Below, piece by piece: positions 27,305 to 36,721 of a DNA stretch of 64,000 nucleotides. The stretch is from assembly GCF_008312935.1 (NCBI RefSeq), contig NZ_VSZO01000043.1, forward strand, positions 124,001-188,000. Direction: 5' to 3'. Numbering within the stretch: the stretch's first letter is position 1; each line of letters begins with the position of its first letter. Source of the stretch: Roseiconus lacunae. Lineage in GTDB: Bacteria > Planctomycetota > Planctomycetia > Pirellulales > Pirellulaceae. Both the position numbers and the translations under genes were made by a program. The notes beneath the pieces are model-generated. The model saw only the letters and a program-made list of their open reading frames with translations. It did no database searches and was not told where the DNA came from.

Positions 27305-28567
27305 TTAAACCGTCGTCGCGATCGACTCGCGATCGGCGGGCACGGGAAAGCTCTCGCACATTTGACGAATTTCGTCGCGGATTCGTGTATGAAGCTCGGC
27401 GTCCTCTGGCGAAGCCAATGCGGTGTGAATCCACGCGCCGACGCGTTTCATTTCGTCTCCGCCCATACCACGGGTCGTCAGCGCCGGCGTTCCGATGCGG
27501 ATACCCGAGGGATCCATTGGTTTACGAGTGTCAAAAGGAATCATGTTCATGTTCACCGTGATTCCGCATGCATCAAGAATTGATTCGGCCGCTTTTCCGC
27601 CCAATCCCAGTGCTGTGACATCGACCAGCATCAAGTGATTGTCGGTTCCGCCGCTGACCAGTGGTAGCCCGGCGGAGGTCAACGTTTCGGCGAGTACCTT
27701 CGCATTGTCGACGACCTGCTGAGCGTAGGTTTTGTAATCGTCGGCAAGGGCTTCGCCAAAGCAGACTGCTTTTCCGGCGATGACGTGCATCAACGGACCG
27801 CCCTGCGTTCCGGGAAAGACGTTCCGATTGATCAGCTTGGCATGTTCTTCTTTGCACAAAATCATCCCGCCACGGGGGCCGCGCAACGTCTTGTGCGTGG
27901 TCGTCGTCACGTAGTCCGCATAGGGCACCGGCGAGTTGTGGATTTTGGCGGCGACCAAACCCGCGTAGTGGGCCATGTCGACCATCAGTTTGGCACCGAC
28001 TTCGTTGGCGATTTCGGCAAACTTGTCGTGCGGAATCTCACGCGGGTAGGCGCTCGCACCGGCGACGATCAGCTTCGGCTTGTGTTCGCGAGCCAGCGAC
28101 GCGAGCTGGTCAAAATCCAAACGGTGGGTGTCTTTGGTGACGCCGTAAGAAATAAAGTTGTACAGTTGTCCGCTGATGTTCAGCTTCATTCCATGCGTCA
28201 GGTGCCCGCCTTGGGCGAGGTCGAGGCCGAGGACGGTGTCGCCTGGTTTAAGGCAGGAAAGATAGACAGCGGCGTTGGCTTGGGAGCCACTGTGTGGTTG
28301 AACGTTCGCGATTTCGGCGCCGAAGAGTTCCTTAGCGCGATCGATCGCGACTTGTTCGACCACATCGACATGTTCGCAACCGCCATAGTAACGGCGTCCG
28401 GGATAGCCTTCGGCATATTTATTCGTCAGCACGCTGCCGGCAGCCTGCATCACCGCATAGCTGGTGTAGTTTTCGCTCGCGATCAGTTCCAAACCTTCGC
28501 GTTGGCGGCGAGCTTCATCTTCGATGGCGCCCCAAATCTGGGGGTCTTGTTGCTGCAGCGGATTCAT
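27305..28567 (-). CDS. glyA: Serine hydroxymethyltransferase
   Basis: 420 residues from the ATG at 28567 (MNPLQQQDP). The frame stays open for 97 more codons upstream, but that part has the composition of non-coding sequence. The PLP enzyme interconverts serine and glycine, loading tetrahydrofolate with a one-carbon unit, in the cytoplasm. Visible motifs: [35 protein letters not shown], the PLP-Lys in [13 protein letters not shown] (K226), and [11 protein letters not shown]. Length equals the bacterial family. It is followed by the receiver and bPH genes at short distances on the same strand. Confidence 0.97.
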   Translation of the reverse strand: MNPLQQQDPQIWGAIEDEARRQREGLELIASENYTSYAVMQAAGSVLTNKYAEGYPGRRYYGGCEHVDVVEQVAIDRAKELFGAEIANVQPHSGSQANAAVYLSCLKPGDTVLGLDLAQGGHLTHGMKLNISGQLYNFISYGVTKDTHRLDFDQLASLAREHKPKLIVAGASAYPREIPHDKFAEIANEVGAKLMVDMAHYAGLVAAKIHNSPVPYADYVTTTTHKTLRGPRGGMILCKEEHAKLINRNVFPGTQGGPLMHVIAGKAVCFGEALADDYKTYAQQVVDNAKVLAETLTSAGLPLVSGGTDNHLMLVDVTALGLGGKAAESILDACGITVNMNMIPFDTRKPMDPSGIRIGTPALTTRGMGGDEMKRVGAWIHTALASPEDAELHTRIRDEIRQMCESFPVPADRESIATTV

Positions 28568-29382
28568 AAGCCGTGTCGTAATAGTTGGGGAATTCTCGGC
28601 GGGGCTGAATGTTTGGCGGAGCGGGTGTATTCGGCGAGCCCAAGGATTGGCGGAGCCGAGTGTTTGCCTGCATTCCCGCGCGATGCCCCGATTGTTGATG
28701 GCGAACCGATCATCGTCAATGGATGAAGCCCTGCGACGGATCGCTCCGGGAAAGATCCCGCCGCCATTGCCGTCGGCTGGCAAACGCGGCTTCGGAGGCC
28801 CGGCGACGATTCTCCGGCCGTTCCACTGCTCGCGATTTTCACTGCCCGCGATTTTCATCGATCCGATCCGCCCTTGGTTGGATCAACCGTGAGTTCGACA
28901 CGAAGGATCACCGCCCATCGCCCTCTGGGGTTCGAAACGCAAACTTCGAAGTGCAGATATTCGAGACGCCAAAATGACTTTGGGGATCAGATGCACTGCT
29001 CCAAGGTCAAAAGGTGAAGCAGACCTCCCCAACGCTCGCCAGCGTTTTTCGCTGCGGAAAAGAGTACACCCTAGCGCGAAAAGGAGGATACAATTGGTCG
29101 ATTGGAACCGGCAGCTTATGCCGGTTAGGCATCATGATGGTGCACTTCGTGTGCGATCACTGACTTGCACCCTCCCTCCTGCCACGCGCGGTCAACCCGC
29201 TTGCCCGATCCGCCTGCCGCGGCGACCTGTTGCAATCCTTCGACGTCGACCTGACGTCGCGGGCGTTTGTCAGAGGGCGTTCGGCGGTGCATCCTGCGTC
29301 ACAGGGGAATGCCGCCACCCAACGTAAAGCGTGACCTACGCTTCCATCGTTACCGTTTCTACCCGATTCTCGAGTTTCTCGA
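28568..29382. other. Long divergent intergenic region
   Basis: 815 bp between glyA (leftward) and the metalloprotease (rightward). Tandem near-repeats of TTGGCGGAGC occur near 28613-28665. A 7-bp stem with 5-nt loop (ACCGGCA/TGCCGGT, 29107-29125) lies in the metalloprotease leader. The long frame upstream of glyA has no family features. A possible small ORF is listed separately. Confidence 0.45.
29094..29327 (+). CDS. Possible small ORF upstream of the metalloprotease
   Basis: A TTG codon at 29094 is preceded by a near-perfect ribosome site (AAGGAGG at 29081-29087, six bases away), which is rare in this genome. It opens a 77-residue frame that ends 55 bp before the metalloprotease. The translation (LVDWNRQLMPVRHHDGALR, then Arg/Pro/Cys-rich) matches nothing I know and has no clear protein-like pattern, so the SD-like sequence may be coincidental or the peptide a leader. 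Low confidence. Confidence 0.25.
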   Translation: MVDWNRQLMPVRHHDGALRVRSLTCTLPPATRGQPACPIRLPRRPVAILRRRPDVAGVCQRAFGGASCVTGECRHPT

Positions 29383-32370
29383 ATGAAAAACTGCGTTGCT
29401 GCTATCGCTGTGCTGTTTTCTTCGGTCGGCGCGATCGAACGCGCCGGCGCAGCCGACCTGCCTCCTTTTGATAAGGTCTCGGCGGACTTTCAGGCCGTCA
29501 GTGTGTCTGATCAACAAGACCGCAAGGGCTTCTTTAACGTTTGGGAGCGAAAGAAGGATGCCCAGCTGCTTGCCGAATTACCGAAGAACTTTGCCTCCAA
29601 AAGTTACTTTGTCGCGCTGACACTCAGCAGCGGGGACAAATATGCCGGCCTGCAATCGGGAGAGTTGGTGGTCAAATGGCGGCAGTATGACAATCGTCTG
29701 GCGTTGATCGCACCGAACCTGTCGATCCGCGCGACCGGTGACGCCGAATCAAAGGCCTCCGTCAAGCGATTGTTCACCGATCAAGTTCTCCTGGACATCC
29801 CCGTGCTGGCCAAAGGCCCAACCGGTGGTCCGGTGATCGACTTGGATTCACTGTTGATCAACAACGCGGGGACGTTCTACGGCCGCAGCGTGCGGATTTC
29901 GAATCCACGAATCACCTCGATCGAATCGGTCAAAGTGTTTCCTTCGAATGTCGAAGTCGCAGTTGAAATCGTCGGAGCATCCGGTCGATTCCAAACTTTG
30001 CACTATAGCTTCAGCGAAGTGCCCAGCCCCAGCAGCGGGTTCAAACCGCGTGTCGCCGATCAACGAGTCGGCTATTTCACGACGACCTACACGGACCTTA
30101 GCAAGTACACCGACGACGAGACTCGAGTTCGCTATATCAACCGCTGGAATCTGCAAAAGCGTGATTCCAAGTTGAAGCTGAGCCCGCCGAAGGAGCCGAT
30201 CATCTTTTACGTCGAGCACACCGCACCGGTGCGTTACCGACGTTGGATCAAGGCCGGTATCGATTACTGGAACAAGGCGTTCGAAAAAGTTGGCATCGTC
30301 GACGCGATCGAGGTTCGATACCAGGACGCCGAAAGTGGTGCCCACATGGAAAAGGATCCCGAGGACATCCGCTACAACTTCGTCCGTTGGTTGAACAACG
30401 ATGTTGGGACCGCGATCGGTCCGAGCCGCGTGCATCCGATGACTGGCGAAATCCTTGACGCCGACATCATCCTGACCGACGGATGGATCCGGCACTTCAA
30501 TTTCAACTATGACGATTTGATGCCGCGACTGGCGATGGAAGGGGTCAGTCCGGAAACGCTCGCATGGCTGAGCGAACATCCGTCGTGGGATCCACGCGTT
30601 CGGATGACGTCGCCATCAAAGGTCGCCCAGGTCCGCGAGCAAATCGCCAGAGAAGCTCGTCAGCCCTACGCCGGCTACGCCATGGCTGCCGCCGATTCGA
30701 CCTTAATCGGCGACGACGAATACGATGGATTGATCGGCCACATCAGCCAAAAGAATGGCATGTGCATGGCCGCCGGGGCCCGTTCGTTGGACTTGGCCAT
30801 CGCCCGTATGGATTGGGCGCTCGCGTTGCTCGACGATAAACCCAAAGTCGATGACGAGAAGGAAAAGGACAAGGAAGACGCCGAGAAAGAAGACGACGAA
30901 TCGTCTGATGAGAAGTCCAAAGAAGAAGAAAAAGACGACGCGGAGAAAGACGATTCGGACAAGGGGGATTCCTCTGACGACAAGACCGCCGATAGCAAAG
31001 ACGACTCCTCCGACGATAATAAGGACGACGAAAAGGACGATTCCGATATGCTCGACGGAATGCCCGATTGGTTCGTCGGCCCACTGTTGGCAGATCTCGT
31101 CGCCCACGAAGTCGGACATACGATCGGCTTGCGTCACAACTTCAAAGGCTCGGCGCTATATACCCTCGACGAAATCAACAGCGAAGAAGTCAAAGGTAAA
31201 AAAACTTTCACCGCATCGGTGATGGACTACACGCCGATCAACTTCCGCTACGAAAGTGGCGACGTTCAGGGTGATTACGGCATGATCGACATCGGCCCCT
31301 ACGACTACTGGGCGATCGAATATGGCTACTCATTCGATGACAAGAAGTTGCCCGAACTACTCAAGCGTTGTGTCGAACCGGAATTGCAATACGCAACCGA
31401 TGAAGACACCAGCGGCCCAGATCCGCTCGCACGTCGTTATGACTTTGCCAAAGATCCGCTCGACTACGCCGAAGAGCAGATGCGATTGGTGAAGCTTTAT
31501 CGCACCCGAATCTTGGACAAGTTTGTCAAGGAAGGCGACACTTGGGCCAAAGCACGTCGGGGTTATGAATTGACATTGTCACTGCAAACCCGTGCGGCAA
31601 GCATGATGGCCAATTGGGTCGGCGGGGCATTCGTCAATCGTGATAAGAAAGGTGATCCCGGCGATCGCTCTCCCGTACAAGTTGTTCCTGCCGAACAACA
31701 ACGTGCGGCGATTCAGTTCGTCATCGACAATACGTTTAACGACGCCGCCTTCGGATTGACGCCGAAATTGCTCGAACGAATGACGTCCGAGCGTTGGCTC
31801 GATGGCAGCGGACACTTCGGCTCAAGTGGCGAAGCGACTTGGCCGGTTCACGACCGTGTGCTCGGCCTGCAATCGTCCGCCCTGACGTGGTTGATGAGTC
31901 CGACCACGTTGCGCCGGGTCTACGACAACGAGATGCGATTGCCTGCCGACGCCGACGCGGTCACGTTGCCCGAATTGCTCGACACGATCAGTGAAGCGGC
32001 GTGGACGGAAATTGAAGCCGAGTGTCCGGATGGGCGAAATAATCGTCAGCCGATGATCACTTCGTTGCGACGGAACTTGCAGAAGGAACACACGCAGCGT
32101 TTGATCGATTTGTTGCTTGAGAAAAACAACAACACCGCGGCCTATAAACCCATCACTGATTTGGCCCGGATGGAGCTAGTTGACTTGCAGAAGGAGATCG
32201 AAGAGCGATTGAAAACCTGCGAGAAGAAGATGGATGCGTACTCGCGAGCCCACTTGAACGAAACCGCGATGCGGATCGGACAAGCGCTTCAAGCTGGATT
32301 CACGTACAACTCCGGGGCCGGTGCCTCGGGGGGACGAATCCTGATCCTTGGCGAAACGCCCGCGGAATAG
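29383..32370 (+). CDS. Exported zinc-dependent metalloprotease (DUF5117/DUF4953 type)
   Basis: 995 residues. A signal peptide (1-24, ending GAGA/ADL) is visible. The N-terminal DUF5117-like region contains VKWRQYDNRLALIAPNLSI and a FYVEHTAPVRYRRWIKAGIDYWNKAFEKVG segment typical of this family. The zinc site is HEVGHTIGLRH (H575, E576, H579, with H585 as third ligand), followed by a conserved SVMDYTPINF Met-turn. Directly before the zinc motif lies an insertion of roughly 70 residues (about 490-558) made almost only of Asp, Glu, Lys and Ser. The family is common in Bacteroidota and Planctomycetota and is thought to degrade proteins outside the cytoplasm. It is transcribed alone, ahead of a hairpin at 32412. 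Confidence 0.92.
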   Translation: MKNCVAAIAVLFSSVGAIERAGAADLPPFDKVSADFQAVSVSDQQDRKGFFNVWERKKDAQLLAELPKNFASKSYFVALTLSSGDKYAGLQSGELVVKWRQYDNRLALIAPNLSIRATGDAESKASVKRLFTDQVLLDIPVLAKGPTGGPVIDLDSLLINNAGTFYGRSVRISNPRITSIESVKVFPSNVEVAVEIVGASGRFQTLHYSFSEVPSPSSGFKPRVADQRVGYFTTTYTDLSKYTDDETRVRYINRWNLQKRDSKLKLSPPKEPIIFYVEHTAPVRYRRWIKAGIDYWNKAFEKVGIVDAIEVRYQDAESGAHMEKDPEDIRYNFVRWLNNDVGTAIGPSRVHPMTGEILDADIILTDGWIRHFNFNYDDLMPRLAMEGVSPETLAWLSEHPSWDPRVRMTSPSKVAQVREQIAREARQPYAGYAMAAADSTLIGDDEYDGLIGHISQKNGMCMAAGARSLDLAIARMDWALALLDDKPKVDDEKEKDKEDAEKEDDESSDEKSKEEEKDDAEKDDSDKGDSSDDKTADSKDDSSDDNKDDEKDDSDMLDGMPDWFVGPLLADLVAHEVGHTIGLRHNFKGSALYTLDEINSEEVKGKKTFTASVMDYTPINFRYESGDVQGDYGMIDIGPYDYWAIEYGYSFDDKKLPELLKRCVEPELQYATDEDTSGPDPLARRYDFAKDPLDYAEEQMRLVKLYRTRILDKFVKEGDTWAKARRGYELTLSLQTRAASMMANWVGGAFVNRDKKGDPGDRSPVQVVPAEQQRAAIQFVIDNTFNDAAFGLTPKLLERMTSERWLDGSGHFGSSGEATWPVHDRVLGLQSSALTWLMSPTTLRRVYDNEMRLPADADAVTLPELLDTISEAAWTEIEAECPDGRNNRQPMITSLRRNLQKEHTQRLIDLLLEKNNNTAAYKPITDLARMELVDLQKEIEERLKTCEKKMDAYSRAHLNETAMRIGQALQAGFTYNSGAGASGGRILILGETPAE

Positions 32371-32411
32371 ACACCCGCAGAGAACGGTCTAATGAACTGA
32401 TGTGAGGTGAC

Positions 32412-32440
32412 GGCAAAGGCGGCGTGACGCGGCCTTTGCC
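32412..32440 (+). terminator. Hairpin after the metalloprotease gene
   Basis: A perfect 9-bp stem (GGCAAAGGC 32412-32420, GCCTTTGCC 32432-32440) with an 11-nt loop, 41 nt past the stop codon. No T-run follows, so if it terminates transcription it probably needs Rho. Confidence 0.5.
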
Positions 32441-32573
32441 TGTACGTGACGCTTGCTCATGACGCCTGTCCATGGCGACACGGGCTCGACTGCCACACGT
32501 CAGTTCATCGATTTGCCAATCGGCATGCCGACCCGAATGCCTCGTTCCATTTGAGAATACGGTTTCGAGTCAA

Positions 32574-32640
32574 CAGCCGACGGGCGTGAGTCCCGGCTAT
32601 TGCACCGATACCGTGGCTGGCGCTAGGCGGATTATCCTAG
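32574..32640 (-). repeat. Dispersed intergenic repeat, copy C
   Basis: Inverse orientation to copy A: read on the minus strand it gives AGGATAA, CCGCC, GCGCCAGCCACGGT, TCGGTGCA, CCGGGACT and CCGTCGGCTG. It lies in the convergent gap between the metalloprotease and cls genes. Confidence 0.65.
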
Positions 32641-32676
32641 AATCACGTTGGAACGAGGCCCTCGATTCGATCTTGT

Positions 32677-34179
32677 TCATAGGATCGGGCTGAACAACCG
32701 AGCCACGATGCGGCCCGCCTTTGTTAACCAAGGGTGGGCCGCCGGCGTTTCCGGATTTGGCCAAGTCGCGAACGCAAAGTCTTCTCGCAGCATGTCCTCG
32801 ACGGCGGCGACGAACCGCGGACACTCGACGGCCACCATCATTTCAAAATTTAGATGCAGCGAACGGTTGTCCAGATTGGTCGACCCAATCATCGCCAGCT
32901 TATCGTCGACCAGCCAGCACTTTTGGTGCATCAGGCCTTCGCGGTATCGCCCGACGCGTACCCCCGCATTCATCAATTCGCGTTCGTAGTGAAATCCGGA
33001 CAGGAAGACGCTGTAGTGGTCTGCGATCGATGGAATCAAGATTCGAACGTCAACGCCGCGGGCCCGGGCCATCGCGAGGCTAACCTGCGTGGTTTCGTCG
33101 GGAACTAAGTAGGGTGTCGTGATCCATAATCGCTTCTTCGCCGAGGCGGCGATGGACGCAAACATCATCGTCGCCCGTGGCTGGTCGTCGGCGGGACCGG
33201 TCGCACAGATCGCCGCTCGTCCGCCTGATGACGATCGGGGTTTCGTTGGCCGGTCATTGGACGGCAGTGCATCCGGATCCTCGGCGGGCTGCCATTCCGC
33301 TTCGGGGATATCCTGGCGTGCGGCCCAGTAATAGTCACCCGCAAATACGGCTTGGACTTTGCGTGTCACGGGGCCATCGAGCAGCACCGCTGTATCACGC
33401 CATCGATCGGTCCAGCCGGCATCGCCGGTGTACTCCTTGCCAATATTAAGTCCACCGACAATCGATGTTTTACCGTCGACAACCACCAGTTTTCGGTGGT
33501 TGCGAAAGTTGACTTGAAACCGCGTCGTGAACAAGGTCGGTGAGTCGAACGCACGGACGTCGATGCCCGCATCGGTCAATCGCTGGATGTAATGGCGCGA
33601 CAAGCCGATGCTACCGATGTTGTCATACAAGAATCGAACCGTGACACCGTGCTTGGCCCGTTCGATTAAAGCGTCGGCGACGCGGTTTCCGATCGGATCG
33701 TCGCGAATGATGTAGAACTCAAGATAAACGTAGCGCCGAGCTTTGCCTATTTCATTGATCATCGACGCGTAAAACGTTTCACCGTCGATCAGCAGCGATG
33801 CTTCGTTGTGATCGCAGATCGGGGTGTCGAGCACATCGGCGACCGTTTCAAGCGGTGTCGAAAGGTCCGTCGACCTCACGCCGGGGTCGGTCCGCAGTTC
33901 ACGTTTCACCGCCGCGACGCTTTGTTTGTGTTTAACACCTACGTCGCGAATGGATTCTCGATAGCCAGAGAACCGGTACCTACCAAAGACCCAATACAGC
34001 GGGATGCTGACGATCGGCAGCGAAATTAGAACGACGACCCAAGCGATCGCGGCTTGGGTGGTGCGGACGTACCAAATCGCGTGTAACGCCGATGCGATGG
34101 CGATCGCTTCGATACCGAAGACCATCAGCGAAGTCACCGTGGTCCAGGACAACGATTGGGCGATCTCAATCGGATTCAT
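32677..34179 (-). CDS. cls: Cardiolipin synthase (phospholipase D superfamily)
   Basis: 500 residues from the ATG at 34179 (a GTG at 34206 would add nine). Two N-terminal membrane helices (about 10-65) precede two PLD domains. HKD motif 1 is HRKLVVVDG (with D and GG-N as in FRNHRKLVVVDGKTSIVGGLN), motif 2 is HQKCWLVDDKLAMIGSTN. It joins two phosphatidylglycerols into cardiolipin plus glycerol at the inner membrane. The gene overlaps the end of the CheB-CheR gene by 14 bp and follows it on the same strand, so it is probably in the same operon; no metabolic neighbour is present. The length is standard for Cls. Confidence 0.93.
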   Translation of the reverse strand: MNPIEIAQSLSWTTVTSLMVFGIEAIAIASALHAIWYVRTTQAAIAWVVVLISLPIVSIPLYWVFGRYRFSGYRESIRDVGVKHKQSVAAVKRELRTDPGVRSTDLSTPLETVADVLDTPICDHNEASLLIDGETFYASMINEIGKARRYVYLEFYIIRDDPIGNRVADALIERAKHGVTVRFLYDNIGSIGLSRHYIQRLTDAGIDVRAFDSPTLFTTRFQVNFRNHRKLVVVDGKTSIVGGLNIGKEYTGDAGWTDRWRDTAVLLDGPVTRKVQAVFAGDYYWAARQDIPEAEWQPAEDPDALPSNDRPTKPRSSSGGRAAICATGPADDQPRATMMFASIAASAKKRLWITTPYLVPDETTQVSLAMARARGVDVRILIPSIADHYSVFLSGFHYERELMNAGVRVGRYREGLMHQKCWLVDDKLAMIGSTNLDNRSLHLNFEMMVAVECPRFVAAVEDMLREDFAFATWPNPETPAAHPWLTKAGRIVARLFSPIL

Positions 34180-36694
34180 CGGGATGATCACTGGCTTCAA
34201 AAGCACTCGTGTCGATGATGTTGATGATGACGCCTTTCTGTTTGGTTGTCGTTTGATAGACCATCAGTTTCACGATGACCTGATGCGCACTGTTTTCGGT
34301 GAACTTTTTGATCACGGATTTGCCCGAGTCACGGACTTGGTGCAGCAGTTGGGACAATTCGGGAATCGGCAGCGAGTGGGTGAAGTTGTCGATCGGCCGC
34401 CCCACGTCGTGGCTCATCAAACGAAAGTATTTCGTCGCCAGTGGCGTGAACTTACGGATGCAGAGATTCTGATCTAGAAAGATCGTGCCGATATCGGAGA
34501 GCCCCAGCAGGTTGTTTAAATCGTCGGTGACGACTTGCAGTTCGGTGATCTGTCGCTGGTTTTCTGAATTGACCGAATACAGTTCTTCGTTGACGCTTTG
34601 TAGTTCCTCGTTGGTGCTCTGCAACTCTTCGTTGCTGGCGATCAACTCTTGGTTGGTCGATTGAAGTTGTTCGTTGCTCGCTTCGAGTTCTTCGATCGTG
34701 GCGTTTAACGTTTCCTTGGTGTACTCCAGTTCGGATCGCAACGCGTCGTGTTCGATGCCGCTACGACTGGGGGTCAATTCCTCGAATTCTGAATTTCCGA
34801 GTTCATTCCCCGAACCGAATTCAATGAACCAAAGGAAGCGACTGCTACTGGGTTCTTTCGGGATCGCTCGCACGATCACGTCGGTGACGCGTACTTGTCC
34901 TCCTTTCTGAGGAAACGCGACATCTCGCAGAAGCACTTGTTTTTTGGTCTCGACCGCCCTCACCATCGCCGCACCGATGCTTCCACGGACGCCGTCGGGC
35001 AGCAGTTGGCTGACCTTTCCACTGGGGCGTCCGTTCGTCGGAATCAGGTAAAAATGGGCGTCGCCGAAAACATGAATCACGTTGCGATATTCATCGACCA
35101 ATAGCCCACGTTTGACGTATTCGCCAAGCAGCAGATCGTATGAATCGAGCAGCGTGCTAAAACTGGGGCGGCCAGAACCACTTCGATTGACCAGTTCTAC
35201 CAACCGTGATGGGAAGACCTTTTTCGTCTTGTAGTTCTTCAGTTGATCGGGCAGGAATTTAGTTCCGCTACCGATCTTACGGTACAGTCGCCACGTCGGA
35301 TCAATGGTTTCAAACTCCGAATCCATCATCGATGGAACTTCACTGGGCCCGAGCATCAGGATGCCATCGGCTTCGAGTGAAAAGTGAAACGAATGAAACG
35401 CTGATTGCTGAGCTTCTTTTTCGAGATAAATCAGCATGTTGCGGCACGCGATCAAATGAATCCTCGAAAACGGAGGGTCTTTGATCACGTTGTGACGAGT
35501 AAAGATGATGTGCCGTCGCAGGTGGGTATCAACCGAGCGAAGGTTGGAGTCGACTTTCAGAAAGAACCGTTCCTGACGTTCGGGCGTCAGGTGTTCGATC
35601 GCTTCCTTGGAATAGATACCTTTGGCCGCGACTTTTAGTGCCCGGTCGTGAACGTCGGTGGCCAAGATTTTGAATCGCGGCGTTTTTCCGGCCGCGTCAA
35701 AAGCTTCGATCGTGACCATACCGACGGTGTAGGCTTCCTCTCCGGTCGCGCATCCGGCGACCCAGACTCGGAGTTCGTCATCGGGGCTAAAATTTTGAAT
35801 CGTCGTGACGAGTTCTTGTCGTAGCACCGAATACGCTTCTTCGTCTCGGAAGAACTTGGTCACGCCAATCAACAAGTCGAAATAAAGGGCGTCGAGTTCT
35901 TCTGGGTTGTCTCGGATCGTCTCCGCATACTCGGCAAGCGTATTGGCCCCGGTCGAAACAATTCGGCGGGTGACACGGCGGTCGATCGTCCCCGCTTTAT
36001 AGTGCGCAAAATCGATTCCGTGCCGATCACAAAGCAACGAGAAGATGCGTTCAATGTCAGTTCGGAGATGCTTCGGTTCGGTGGGATCTTCGTCGATCAT
36101 CGAATCCGGATCGGAGGCAAAACGCATCAACAAGGACGAAATTTCTTCGCGTGGAAGCGAGAACAAAACGTCACCGGTTGAGATCGCATTGGTTGGCATC
36201 CCGTTGAACTCGGCCGAGTCTGGCGATTCGACAACCGTGACGCCTCCGGCGGCGCGAATTTGCCGAATTCCCACCGAACCGTCCGAACCGGTTCCCGAAA
36301 GAACGACCCCGATACAGTGCTTGCCGTATGTCTGAGCGGCTGAACTGAAAAAATGATCGATCGGCTTGGGAATCTTTTCCGAATCGGCGTCTGACAACAC
36401 GAAGTGACTTTGCTCAATCCGTGTTTCTTGTGCCGCGTTGTTCAAGTAGATGTGGTTGGGTTCAACCGGCATCCCGTCGGCGACGTTGACGATTGGCATC
36501 GAGGTATGTCGAGCCAGGATCTCGTCCATCAAGCTTTTGAAGCCGGGGGAGAGGTGGACGATCACAACGATCGCGCAGCCGGTATCGGGGTTCAGGTTGC
36601 CGAATAAGACCTCCAGGGATCGTAGACCGCCGGCAGAGGCGCCGATCGCGATGATGGATTTGGCTCGGTTGTTATGACTGGTCGGTTGATTCAT
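34166..36694 (-). CDS. CheB-CheR fusion protein with coiled coil and PAS domain
   Basis: 842 residues. Order: CheB methylesterase (about 12-195), CheR methyltransferase (about 215-480), coiled coil (about 640-715) and a PAS-like domain (about 720-835). The CheB triad is intact by motif: Ser in IGASAGGL, His in IVHLSPGFKS, Asp in LSGTGSDGS. CheR SAM-binding motifs are [15 protein letters not shown] and ILATDVHDRAL, with IACRNMLIYL. The coiled coil has repeated [13 protein letters not shown] heptads. It has no kinase domain. CheB/CheR methylate and demethylate glutamates of chemoreceptors, but no receptor gene is in the window. The start lies 27 bp after the upstream hybrid gene, and cls follows with overlap. 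Confidence 0.94.
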   Translation of the reverse strand: MNQPTSHNNRAKSIIAIGASAGGLRSLEVLFGNLNPDTGCAIVVIVHLSPGFKSLMDEILARHTSMPIVNVADGMPVEPNHIYLNNAAQETRIEQSHFVLSDADSEKIPKPIDHFFSSAAQTYGKHCIGVVLSGTGSDGSVGIRQIRAAGGVTVVESPDSAEFNGMPTNAISTGDVLFSLPREEISSLLMRFASDPDSMIDEDPTEPKHLRTDIERIFSLLCDRHGIDFAHYKAGTIDRRVTRRIVSTGANTLAEYAETIRDNPEELDALYFDLLIGVTKFFRDEEAYSVLRQELVTTIQNFSPDDELRVWVAGCATGEEAYTVGMVTIEAFDAAGKTPRFKILATDVHDRALKVAAKGIYSKEAIEHLTPERQERFFLKVDSNLRSVDTHLRRHIIFTRHNVIKDPPFSRIHLIACRNMLIYLEKEAQQSAFHSFHFSLEADGILMLGPSEVPSMMDSEFETIDPTWRLYRKIGSGTKFLPDQLKNYKTKKVFPSRLVELVNRSGSGRPSFSTLLDSYDLLLGEYVKRGLLVDEYRNVIHVFGDAHFYLIPTNGRPSGKVSQLLPDGVRGSIGAAMVRAVETKKQVLLRDVAFPQKGGQVRVTDVIVRAIPKEPSSSRFLWFIEFGSGNELGNSEFEELTPSRSGIEHDALRSELEYTKETLNATIEELEASNEQLQSTNQELIASNEELQSTNEELQSVNEELYSVNSENQRQITELQVVTDDLNNLLGLSDIGTIFLDQNLCIRKFTPLATKYFRLMSHDVGRPIDNFTHSLPIPELSQLLHQVRDSGKSVIKKFTENSAHQVIVKLMVYQTTTKQKGVIINIIDTSAFEASDHPDESD

Positions 36695-36721
36695 TATGGT
36701 CTTTGTTGCGATCGTGATTGA

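Noticed and set aside
28568-28858. N-terminal extension of glyA by 97 codons
   Set aside because: Serine hydroxymethyltransferases start near MNPLQQQ; the extension is basic, repetitive and unlike any family member.
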